The position numbers were made by a program, and so were the translations under genes. A model generated the notes under the pieces. The model had not been told where the DNA came from and searched no databases. It saw only the letters and a list, made by a program, of their open reading frames with translations. 64,000 nucleotides of DNA from an uncultured Olleya sp. GTDB taxonomy: Bacteria > Bacteroidota > Bacteroidia > Flavobacteriales > Flavobacteriaceae. Numbering within the stretch: position 1 is the first letter of the stretch; each line of letters starts with the position of its first letter. Where the stretch lies: contig CANNFD010000002.1 in NCBI GenBank assembly GCA_947503885.1, positions 372,001 to 436,000 on the forward strand, written 5' to 3'. This document shows, piece by piece, positions 55,570-63,270 of this stretch.

Positions 55570-56445
55570 ATGACAAAAAATAAGTATTCTAAAGTTATTG
55601 CAGGAACAATGACTTGGGGCAAATGGGGTAAGCAATTAAGTAAAAGTGATTTTATCAGACTAATGCAACATTGCATTGACAATAATATTACAACTTTTGA
55701 CCACGCAGATATTTATGGCGACTATAGTACAGAAGCAGATTTTGGTAACGCTTTCGCGGAAAGCGGTATAGACCGAGACAAACTGCAGTTAATATCTAAA
55801 TGTGGTATCCAATACCTTGGCGAGGCTCGACCAGAAAACAAAGTCAAACATTACAATTATAGTAAAGCATATATTATTTGGTCTACGGAGCAATCACTTA
55901 AAAATTTAAAAACTGACTATCTAGATTTATTATTATTACACAGACCAAGTCCATTACTGCAAGCTGAAGAAGTTGCAGAAGCTGTAACTAAATTAAAAAA
56001 ACAAGGTAAAATTAAAGCTTTTGGAGTTTCTAATTTTACACCATCACAAACGGATTTACTATCAAAATATATTGAAGTATCCGCTAATCAAATCGAGTTT
56101 TCATTAACACAACATACAGCAATGCATAATGGTAGTTTAGACCACATGCAACTAAACAACATACAACCTATGTCTTGGTCTCCTTTAGGCACTGTATTTA
56201 AAGAAGATAACGAAAAAACAAGACGCATACACAAACAATTAGGTGCTTTATTGCAAAAATACAATGCTACAGAAGACCAACTATTATTAGCTTGGATTTT
56301 AAAACACCCAGCTAATATCTTACCTGTTGTAGGTACCACAAACACCAAACGATTAACAGATGCTATGGTAGCAACAACCATAAATTTAGAGCTAGAAGAC
56401 TGGTTTTTAATACTAGTTGCTTGTCAAGGTCATAAGGTACCTTAA
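55570..56445 (+). CDS. aldo/keto reductase (YdhF-like)
   Basis: A 291-residue NADPH-dependent aldo/keto reductase with the full catalytic tetrad: Asp44 and Tyr49 (FDHADIYGDY), Lys77 (ISKCGI), His124 (LLLLHRPSPL). SANQIEFSLTQH and the closing PVVGTTNTKRL complete the TIM barrel and cofactor site. It is closest in style to E. coli YdhF. Residues Asn60-Glu64 are encoded by a copy of the GC-rich repeat found elsewhere between genes. Confidence 0.91.
   Translation: MTKNKYSKVIAGTMTWGKWGKQLSKSDFIRLMQHCIDNNITTFDHADIYGDYSTEADFGNAFAESGIDRDKLQLISKCGIQYLGEARPENKVKHYNYSKAYIIWSTEQSLKNLKTDYLDLLLLHRPSPLLQAEEVAEAVTKLKKQGKIKAFGVSNFTPSQTDLLSKYIEVSANQIEFSLTQHTAMHNGSLDHMQLNNIQPMSWSPLGTVFKEDNEKTRRIHKQLGALLQKYNATEDQLLLAWILKHPANILPVVGTTNTKRLTDAMVATTINLELEDWFLILVACQGHKVP
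55746..55761. repeat. GC-rich repeat, copy 3 (inside the aldo/keto reductase gene)
   Basis: TAACGCTTTCGCGGAA, identical over 16 bases to copy 1 at 24932-24947. It is in frame and encodes Asn-Ala-Phe-Ala-Glu within an otherwise normal aldo/keto reductase. Confidence 0.7.
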
Positions 56446-56529
56446 TCCGGTTTTGCAAAACCAAAATTATATAATAAAACGAAACATTAATATTAACTAA
56501 ATTTCTGACTAAGCAGGAATAATTATTTT

Positions 56530-57279
56530 ATGAACAAAACAGCATTAATAACAGGAGCTACTAGTGGAATTGGTCGTGCTACAGCGCATGAGTTTGCTAA
56601 GCAAGGGATAAATCTTATCCTTTGTGGACGACGTCAAGAACGATTAGACACCATAAAAACTGCTTTAGAAAAACAAACCAATGTCCATCCTTTAAATTTT
56701 GATGTACGAGATAAAAAAGCAGTTTTTGAAGCAATATCCTCCTTACCAAGTCAATTTAAACAGATTGATATTTTAATAAATAACGCAGGAAACGCTCATG
56801 GTTTAGACCCAATACAAAATGGAGATTTGGACGACTGGGATGCTATGATGGATATAAATGTAAAAGGCTTGCTATATGTTAGCAAAGCTATAATCCCCCA
56901 AATGACAGCACGTCAATCTGGACATATTATTAATATTGGATCCTCTGCAGGAAAGGAGGTTTATCCAAATGGTAATGTGTATTGCGCTAGTAAACATGCA
57001 GTAGTAGCTTTGACAGAAGGAATGCGTATTGACCTTAACCCTTTTGGAATTAAGGTAACCTCTATTAATCCCGGCTTGGTAGAAACGGAGTTTTCTAAAG
57101 TACGCTTTAAAGGAGGCGAAAAAGCAGACAATGTATATAAAGGCTACAAAGCATTACAACCAGAAGACCTTGCAGAAGTAATTTATTTTGCAATCTCACG
57201 TCCTGCACATGTAAATATTGCAGATGTATTACTATTTTGTACAGCACAAGCTAGTAGTACTATTGTAAAAAAGGAATAA
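56530..57279 (+). CDS. short-chain dehydrogenase/reductase (YdfG-like)
   Basis: A 249-residue classical SDR: cofactor motif GATSGIG (residues 9-15), NNAGNAHG (84-91), catalytic Ser138 or 139, Tyr151 and Lys155 (YCASK). RR at 34-35 after strand 2 suggests NADP. The set NVYCASKHAVVALTEGMRIDL and PGLVETEFS is typical of YdfG-type 3-hydroxy acid (serine) dehydrogenases. The AlbA_2 gene starts 3 bp after its stop. Confidence 0.91.
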   Translation: MNKTALITGATSGIGRATAHEFAKQGINLILCGRRQERLDTIKTALEKQTNVHPLNFDVRDKKAVFEAISSLPSQFKQIDILINNAGNAHGLDPIQNGDLDDWDAMMDINVKGLLYVSKAIIPQMTARQSGHIINIGSSAGKEVYPNGNVYCASKHAVVALTEGMRIDLNPFGIKVTSINPGLVETEFSKVRFKGGEKADNVYKGYKALQPEDLAEVIYFAISRPAHVNIADVLLFCTAQASSTIVKKE

Positions 57280-57282
57280 CAA

Positions 57283-58413
57283 ATGATTAACAAGCGCCTT
57301 TTAATTAAAAACTTACTCGCACACAATGACGAGAACAGTTTTTATGATAAAAAGCGAAAGATTGACATTAATCAAAAAGAGGGTAAAGCTAAGTTTTTAA
57401 AACACGTGTGCGCGCTATCAAACTCTAATCCTAAAAACAACTCTTATATTGTAATTGGGGTTGAAGATGAAGACAACACAATTATTGGGGTCGACTTTTT
57501 TGACGATTCTAAAATTCAAAATTTAATTAACGCCTATTTTAATAATCCTCCAATTGTACAATACGAGAATATTCCTTTTCCGCATTTACCTGACGATAAA
57601 GTTGTTGGTTTAGTTACTATCCGACCAAAAAAAGGATTGACTTCTCTTAAAAAAAACATCTGGAAATATTACGGAGGATCTGTTTTTTTTAGAGATGGTA
57701 GTATGAGTATGCCTAAAGTTTTTAAAAGCGATATTAAAGATGTTAATTCTAAGATTGTTGAAGCGATAGAAAACCACTCGCAAAATAATATTAAGCACAC
57801 ATTAGATGGTGTGTTTGACTTTATGAAAAAACGTCAAGATTACAACCCAAAATATTTAATCTTTAAAGAGTATTTTGTCCTTTGTTGGGCAGGCGAAAAA
57901 AAAGAGGTCAAAGATCAAACATATTATTCTAGGGTTGATATTGAACTAGTTAATGAACAAGTCCGTTTGTTTTTTTCAACTTTAGACGAAGTCTCAATTA
58001 CTTATAATGATAACTCCTTTACTATTATAGAATATTTACAGCTTGGGCTTCAAAACTCATATAAATATTACCCTTTAGAAAAAACTATAATTAATTTTAA
58101 TGATAATGTGAGTTATAATATAGAGTCAACGTTGCTTTTTAATCCACCACAATTTGACAAAAAAATACTGCATCACATATTCAATAACAACAATGTTATA
58201 TTAGAAAAACTAAAAAAAGGAAAAACTTTAAATAATATCGAATTAAAAGATCTAAACAACCTACCTGATACGTATCTTATATGTTACCTGAATTTGTTTC
58301 ATGAGGCTTTAGACAAATTAAATGAAGCGAAGCCATACTTAAAACAGTATCCTGAAATTTACAGAAAACACAAACAGGTATTTCGTATTTTACGAAAAGT
58401 AAAATACAATTAA
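57283..58413 (+). CDS. AlbA_2 (Schlafen-type) domain protein
   Basis: A 376-residue protein with an N-terminal AlbA_2/divergent AAA_4 domain (about residues 30-155: KFLKHVCALSNSN, YIVIGVEDEDNTIIGVDFFDD, GLVTIRPKKGL, GGSVFFRDGS). In other proteins this domain binds nucleic acid or ATP. The remaining 220 residues are mixed alpha/beta and not recognised. It has no signal peptide. It lies 3 bp behind the SDR gene and is followed by a terminator, so the two probably share one mRNA; the functional link is unclear. Confidence 0.8.
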   Translation: MINKRLLIKNLLAHNDENSFYDKKRKIDINQKEGKAKFLKHVCALSNSNPKNNSYIVIGVEDEDNTIIGVDFFDDSKIQNLINAYFNNPPIVQYENIPFPHLPDDKVVGLVTIRPKKGLTSLKKNIWKYYGGSVFFRDGSMSMPKVFKSDIKDVNSKIVEAIENHSQNNIKHTLDGVFDFMKKRQDYNPKYLIFKEYFVLCWAGEKKEVKDQTYYSRVDIELVNEQVRLFFSTLDEVSITYNDNSFTIIEYLQLGLQNSYKYYPLEKTIINFNDNVSYNIESTLLFNPPQFDKKILHHIFNNNNVILEKLKKGKTLNNIELKDLNNLPDTYLICYLNLFHEALDKLNEAKPYLKQYPEIYRKHKQVFRILRKVKYN

Positions 58414-58506
58414 TGTTTAAGTCGACAATATTGCTATTGGACGACTTCTTAAAAAACCTTACTTCTCCCGACAAAGTTTCGGCATTGAATAAGGTTTTAT
58501 ACACTC

Positions 58507-58544
58507 AAAAAGCCAGCATTTACAATTGTAAATACTGGCTTTTT
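58507..58544. terminator. bidirectional rho-independent terminator
   Basis: AAAAAGCCAGCATTTACA pairs with TGTAAATACTGGCTTTTT with a single mismatch. It ends the AlbA_2 gene on the plus strand and the OmpA/HhH pair on the minus strand. Confidence 0.85.
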
Positions 58545-58563
58545 ATTTATTTAGTCAGACTAA

Positions 58564-59190
58564 TTATTTTCCGCCATCTAATTTATCCTGCCAATCTTTT
58601 AGTTGTTGCCACAGTCCTTTTGCTGCAAAATCGGCTTGTTTAGGCCAAGTTCCTGGCTTATGCATCTCAAATCGTTTACCTCCACTTTTTAAAACTTCTT
58701 GACATTTTTCAATACTACAATCAGCCAAAGCAGCCCAAGTCGTAATATCATGATTATGAAACAGTTCTTTAATTTTTGGTCCAATACCTTCAACTACAGT
58801 TAAATCGTCTTGTTTTATTTTTTTTCCAAAAATAGCTTTAGCTGCAGCTGCATCAAAAGTAGTTTCGGATTTAGCTGTTGCTGCTGCGATGCTAGAGACA
58901 GCTTCCGTTTTAATTGAAGGGCTTTTTGTTGCCACATCTTTAAAAGAAGTCGCTGTATTTCCTGCACCAGAAGATCTAGTCACAGTCTCTTTACTAGCTT
59001 TGCAAGCTGCTAAATCGGTTTCTAATTTACTAATTCTACTTTTATAAACATTAAGGTCAATAGCACCGTCATTACCCGAGTTGCCTCCTCCTAGAAGTCG
59101 CCCTAAAAGATAGCCTAAAATTGCACTTATTACTCCTACTAATATTGGAATTAACCAGCATGGAACACTTATAGTTAATAATACATTCAT
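58564..59190 (-). CDS. membrane-anchored helix-hairpin-helix protein
   Basis: A 208-residue protein. An N-terminal transmembrane helix with glycine-rich end (residues 6-36: VPCWLIPILVGVISAILGYL, then GRLLGGGNSGN) is followed by a coiled coil (48-68), a Ser/Ala/Thr-rich linker and a C-terminal helix-hairpin-helix domain (128-205: LTVVEGIGPKIKELF, TWAALADCS, FEMHKPGTWPKQA). The HhH domain resembles those fused to ribosomal L21 or DUF4332 proteins, which bind DNA or RNA. It starts 13 bp after the OmpA-family gene and is surely in the same operon. Confidence 0.75.
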   Translation of the reverse strand: MNVLLTISVPCWLIPILVGVISAILGYLLGRLLGGGNSGNDGAIDLNVYKSRISKLETDLAACKASKETVTRSSGAGNTATSFKDVATKSPSIKTEAVSSIAAATAKSETTFDAAAAKAIFGKKIKQDDLTVVEGIGPKIKELFHNHDITTWAALADCSIEKCQEVLKSGGKRFEMHKPGTWPKQADFAAKGLWQQLKDWQDKLDGGK

Positions 59191-59203
59191 AATTTTATTT
59201 TTG

Positions 59204-60148
59204 TTAGTTAATGGTTACGACTACTCTTCTATTTTTTGCTCTACCTTCAGCTGTTGCATTATCTGCAATTGGTGACTCAGGTCCTTTAGAAGATGTATTT
59301 ATTTTATTGGCATCAATGCCATTTTCAGTTAAATATTTTTTAGTAAAATCAGCTCTTTCCTGTCCAAGCCTTGTATTAGTTGTTATGCTTCCCGTATTAT
59401 CTGTATACCCAGTAACAGCAATTGAAGCACCATCAACCTTATCTGTATATTTAACGATATCGGCAACTTTTTGACGTTGTTCGGGTGTTAAACTTATAGA
59501 AGCTGCTGCTGTATTAAAATAAAGTACTAATGGATCTACTTTAATTTCTTTTCCTAATACTACCATTGCATCTGCACCGGATGTGTCGCCAGATTTGGTA
59601 GTAATAACTTCATAGCTTAATGGTCCGTATAAAACGCCTTCTATGTCGGCATTAAAATCATCATCTAACTTACTATAGGTATTAATTTTTTTGGACGCCA
59701 TACCTTTTAATACTAGGTAGTTTTTAGCTGAATTAGCACGTGCTAATCCTAAATTTGGGAAAACAGAATTGTTAGTTTCATCACTTCGATAATGCCCTTT
59801 AATATTTAATAATTTTTCAGGGTTATCAGTATAATACTCTATCAATTTTAAAGCAGTACTGTCTACACTTTCTGAAACAGGTCTTACAATTGATGCGCTT
59901 GATGTTTTAAAGTTTAGATTGTCAGTAATTTTAAAATCTAAATCTCCATTAGCATCTTGCACTACAAATGCATTAATGGTTGTTGTTTTTACCTCTTTTG
60001 TTGCTGAATTTTCTTGGGTTTCTGAGTTTATGTCTGAAACATTATTTTGCGCTTCAAGACAAGGTATACAACAGAAAAACCAGTACAGAATTGCACCTAG
60101 AATAATAGTCAGCAAAATACCTAGAAGATAACCGGTTTTTTTACTCAT
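59204..60148 (-). CDS. OmpA-family protein with N-terminal membrane anchor
   Basis: A 314-residue protein with one N-terminal transmembrane helix (about 6-27: YLLGILLTIILGAILYWF) ending in a cysteine cluster FCCIPC, then two OmpA-like units: a degenerate first (about 70-165: LKLIEYYTDNPEKLLNIKGHYRS) and a canonical second (about 205-314: SIAVTGYTDNTGSITTNTRLGQERAD and GRAKNRRVVVTIN). The second should bind peptidoglycan through TDNTG and the late Arg. It looks like an inner-membrane anchored wall-binding protein rather than a porin, though a lipid-type anchor is possible. Confidence 0.85.
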   Translation of the reverse strand: MSKKTGYLLGILLTIILGAILYWFFCCIPCLEAQNNVSDINSETQENSATKEVKTTTINAFVVQDANGDLDFKITDNLNFKTSSASIVRPVSESVDSTALKLIEYYTDNPEKLLNIKGHYRSDETNNSVFPNLGLARANSAKNYLVLKGMASKKINTYSKLDDDFNADIEGVLYGPLSYEVITTKSGDTSGADAMVVLGKEIKVDPLVLYFNTAAASISLTPEQRQKVADIVKYTDKVDGASIAVTGYTDNTGSITTNTRLGQERADFTKKYLTENGIDANKINTSSKGPESPIADNATAEGRAKNRRVVVTIN

Positions 60149-60358
60149 TATGGTTTGGTTTTAAGTTAATGACTTTCAAGTTATTAAAAAAAACCAATAC
60201 TTTAACATATCTGTTTAATTAATCGAATAATAGTTGTTAAAAATCGGTAAAAACCATATCAATAACACTTAAATTATCAATAATACTAAACAAACTCTAC
60301 ACCTAATATTTAGCATTACTTACTGCTTATTTTTTAAAAAAAAATTTAAGTTTTAATC

Positions 60359-60388
60359 AAAAAAAAAGCCACATCCTTGGATGTGGCT
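60359..60388 (-). terminator. rho-independent terminator of the aldehyde dehydrogenase gene
   Basis: AGCCACATCC and GGATGTGGCT pair around TT; the minus strand then runs into T8-T9. The GC-rich repeat copy 4 lies between this stem and the stop codon at 60414. Confidence 0.86.
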
Positions 60389-60390
60389 TA

Positions 60391-60411
60391 ATTTCCGCGA
60401 AAGCGAAAAAA
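60391..60411. repeat. GC-rich repeat, copy 4 (reverse orientation)
   Basis: TTCCGCGAAAGCG at 60393-60405 is the reverse complement of CGCTTTCGCGGAA. With flanks, 21 bases equal copy 2 in the bat operon. It lies in the 3' untranslated part of the aldehyde dehydrogenase transcript. Confidence 0.7.
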
Positions 60412-60413
60412 TA

Positions 60414-61967
60414 TTATAAATCAAATTTAATACCTTGTGCTAAAGGTAACTCGTCTGAGTAATTTACTGTGTTTGTTTGTCTTCTCATGTAAACTTTCCA
60501 AGCATCAGATCCAGACTCACGTCCACCACCTGTTTCTTTTTCTCCTCCAAAAGCACCACCTATCTCAGCTCCAGAAGTACCAATGTTTACGTTTGCAATT
60601 CCACAATCAGAACCTGAAAACGATAAGAATTTTTCAGCTTCTTTCATTTCGTTTGTCATGATAGCTGAAGATAATCCTTGCGCAACACCATTTTGCATTT
60701 CGATTGCATTTTCAACATCACCAGAATATTTCATTAAATATAAAATTGGCGCAAAAGTTTCAGACTGTACGATTTCAAAATCATTTTTAGCTTCGATTAT
60801 CGCTGGTTTAACATAGCATCCAGACTCGTATCCTTCACCTTCTAAAACACCACCTTCAACTAATACATTACCACCTTCAGCTTTAGCTTTTTCAATTGCA
60901 GCTAAATAAGTGTTTACAGCGTCTTTATCTATTAATGGTCCAATATGGTTTTTTTGATCTAATGGATTACCAATAGTTAATTGCTTGTATGCACCAACTA
61001 TAGCGTCTCTTACTTTATCATAAACTGTTTCATGGATAATTAAACGACGTGTAGATGTACAACGTTGTCCACAAGTACCGACTGCTCCAAATACAGCACC
61101 AGGCACTACTACTTTTAAGTCTGCAGTTGGTGTAATAATTATAGCATTGTTACCACCTAACTCTAATAACGATTTTCCAAAACGCTCTGCTACTGTTGCT
61201 CCAACAATACGTCCCATTCTAGTTGATCCTGTTGCAGATATTAACGGAATTCTATGATCTTTTGTCATAAATTCTCCGACTTTATAATCTCCATTAATTA
61301 TACAAGAGATACCTTCTGGTAGGTTATTATCTTTTAAAACTTCTGCTATAATATTTTGACAAGCTACTGAGCATAGTGGTGCTTTTTCTGATCCTTTCCA
61401 GATACAAACATCACCACAAACCCAGGCTAAAGCTGTATTCCAAGCCCAAACTGCAACCGGAAAGTTAAATGCTGAGATAATACCAACTACCCCTAAAGAG
61501 TGCCACTGCTCACGCATTACGTGACCTGGACGCTCTGACGGAATAGTTTGTCCGTTAAGTTGTCTTGATAAACCTACTGCAAAATCACAGATGTCAATCA
61601 TTTCTTGCACTTCTCCGTAACCTTCTTGTAAAGATTTACCCATCTCATAAGAGACTAATTTACCTAATGGCTCTTTAAGCTCTCTTAATTTGTTACCAAA
61701 TTGTCTTACTATTTCTCCTCTTTGAGGAGCTGGCATTGCTCTAAAAGACACAAAAGCATCAGTTGCAGATTTAATTACTTTCTCGTAATCTTCTCTTGTT
61801 GTTGTTGATACTTTACCAATTAATTGACCATCTGTTGGAGAGTATGAAGCGATTAATTCTCCACTTCCAAAGTTATTAGAACCCGTTGAAGTCCCTTGAT
61901 TTACGTCTTTTAATCCTAATTGCTTTAATGCTTCTTTTATCCCGAAATCGGTAGCAACTGCTTCCAT
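60414..61967 (-). CDS. ALDH7-type aldehyde dehydrogenase (probable aminoadipate-semialdehyde dehydrogenase)
   Basis: A 517-residue NAD-dependent aldehyde dehydrogenase. The catalytic Cys303 lies in GTCGQRCTSTRR and the general base Glu269 in LLELGGNN; the Rossmann motif is STRMGRIVG. GISAFNFPVAVWAWN and EIGGAFGGEKETGGGRESGSDAWK are typical of the ALDH7/AmaB group, which oxidises alpha-aminoadipate semialdehyde in lysine breakdown. No other lysine-degradation gene is adjacent, so substrate is inferred from family only. It is transcribed alone and has its own terminator. Confidence 0.9.
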   Translation of the reverse strand: MEAVATDFGIKEALKQLGLKDVNQGTSTGSNNFGSGELIASYSPTDGQLIGKVSTTTREDYEKVIKSATDAFVSFRAMPAPQRGEIVRQFGNKLRELKEPLGKLVSYEMGKSLQEGYGEVQEMIDICDFAVGLSRQLNGQTIPSERPGHVMREQWHSLGVVGIISAFNFPVAVWAWNTALAWVCGDVCIWKGSEKAPLCSVACQNIIAEVLKDNNLPEGISCIINGDYKVGEFMTKDHRIPLISATGSTRMGRIVGATVAERFGKSLLELGGNNAIIITPTADLKVVVPGAVFGAVGTCGQRCTSTRRLIIHETVYDKVRDAIVGAYKQLTIGNPLDQKNHIGPLIDKDAVNTYLAAIEKAKAEGGNVLVEGGVLEGEGYESGCYVKPAIIEAKNDFEIVQSETFAPILYLMKYSGDVENAIEMQNGVAQGLSSAIMTNEMKEAEKFLSFSGSDCGIANVNIGTSGAEIGGAFGGEKETGGGRESGSDAWKVYMRRQTNTVNYSDELPLAQGIKFDL

Positions 61968-62088
61968 ATGTGTATATTTTTTACTGATTATTTAATTTTT
62001 AGCAATATACTAATAATTGGTCGATTTTGTAAGTGTTTTATGAGTTAAAAATTGTTAACTTTATTGCATTAATCATTCAATTTAAACC

Positions 62089-63156
62089 ATGAAAAACCTT
62101 CTTTTAGCAACTTCTTTATTTCTTTTAATTTTTAGTTGCAAAAACAACTCTAAAAGCAACTATGATGTAGATATCGATTTTGATATTGCAACCAATACAT
62201 CAAAAAGAGCAAACGAGTTTGCGATAGTTATTCACGGTGGTGCTGGAACAATTTTAAAAAAGAATTTGTCTGACGAAAAAGAAAATGAATATAAAGCCAA
62301 ACTAGAAGAAGCTATCAAAGTTGGATATAATATTTTAAAACAAGGCGGAACAAGTCTTGATGCTGTTGAAAAAACAATAAATATTTTAGAAGACTCGCCT
62401 TTATTTAATGCAGGTAAAGGTGCGGTATTTACAAATGCCGAAACTATAGAGCTAGACGCCTCCATAATGGACGGAAAAACTTTAAACGCAGGTGCATCTG
62501 CAGGTACAAAAAAGGTTAAAAACCCTATTAATCTTGCACGTAAAATAATGGATGTTTCACCTCATGTAATGATGGCTGGAGAAGGCGCAGAAACCTATGC
62601 TAAAGAACAAGGCTTAGAGTTAGTTGATCAAGATTATTTTAAAACAGAAAACAGATTAAATACTTTAAATCGAGTTAAAGCAAATGAAATTAGTAAAACA
62701 AAAACAACTGCTTTTTACGATACTGACATTAAAGACTCAAAATTTGGAACTGTAGGCTGTGTTGCGTTAGATAAGTCTGGAAATTTAGCTGCAGGAACAT
62801 CAACAGGCGGTATGACAAACAAACGTTTTGGTCGTGTTGGTGATGTACCAATTATCGGTGCCGGTACCTATGCTAACAATGCAACTTGTGCTGTGTCTGG
62901 AACGGGTTGGGGTGAGTTTTTTATACGTGCAACTGTGGCTCATGATATTTCTGCTTTGATGGAATATAAGGGGTTGACATTACAAGAAGCCGCACATGAA
63001 GTTATCCAAAAAAAAGTACCAAACCTTGGTGGAAATGGTGGAGTTATAGCGGTTGATAAAAACGGAAACATGGTTATGGACTTTAATACCGCAGGAATGT
63101 ACAGAGCAACTATGAATGATAAAGGAGAACTTTACATCGGTATTTACAAGCAGTAA
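62089..63156 (+). CDS. isoaspartyl peptidase/L-asparaginase lipoprotein
   Basis: A 355-residue Ntn-hydrolase of the plant-type asparaginase family, which self-cleaves before Thr221 (FGTVGCVALD) to free the catalytic threonine. AIVIHGGAGT, SPLFNAGKGAVFTNAETIELDASIMDG (in part) and STGGMTNKRFGRVGD are intact. The N-terminus is a lipoprotein signal (LLIFSC, Cys17), so it acts outside the cytoplasm, cleaving beta-aspartyl peptides or asparagine, perhaps in peptide scavenging. About 115 bp separate it from the next gene. Confidence 0.9.
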   Translation: MKNLLLATSLFLLIFSCKNNSKSNYDVDIDFDIATNTSKRANEFAIVIHGGAGTILKKNLSDEKENEYKAKLEEAIKVGYNILKQGGTSLDAVEKTINILEDSPLFNAGKGAVFTNAETIELDASIMDGKTLNAGASAGTKKVKNPINLARKIMDVSPHVMMAGEGAETYAKEQGLELVDQDYFKTENRLNTLNRVKANEISKTKTTAFYDTDIKDSKFGTVGCVALDKSGNLAAGTSTGGMTNKRFGRVGDVPIIGAGTYANNATCAVSGTGWGEFFIRATVAHDISALMEYKGLTLQEAAHEVIQKKVPNLGGNGGVIAVDKNGNMVMDFNTAGMYRATMNDKGELYIGIYKQ

Positions 63157-63270
63157 ATTTATTTTACCATAACTTTAACAAACAACAACATACTAAAAAC
63201 CAAATAATTAACGTAATTACTTTAACAAGTGTCTTCCTGTTAATTATTTCATTATATAATCTACATTCCT

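Noticed and set aside
56449-56462. GGTTTTGCAAAACC palindrome after the aldo/keto reductase as a terminator
   Set aside because: It is short and AT-rich with no U-run; too weak to call.
57283-58413. AlbA_2 protein as part of an antiphage system
   Set aside because: No partner nuclease, helicase, toxin or mobile-element gene is nearby; neighbours are ordinary oxidoreductases.
58413-58643. 76-codon frame whose ATG overlaps the stop of the AlbA_2 gene
   Set aside because: It runs straight through the strong terminator at 58507-58544 and into the 3' end of the opposite-strand HhH gene; its composition looks like antisense of that gene.
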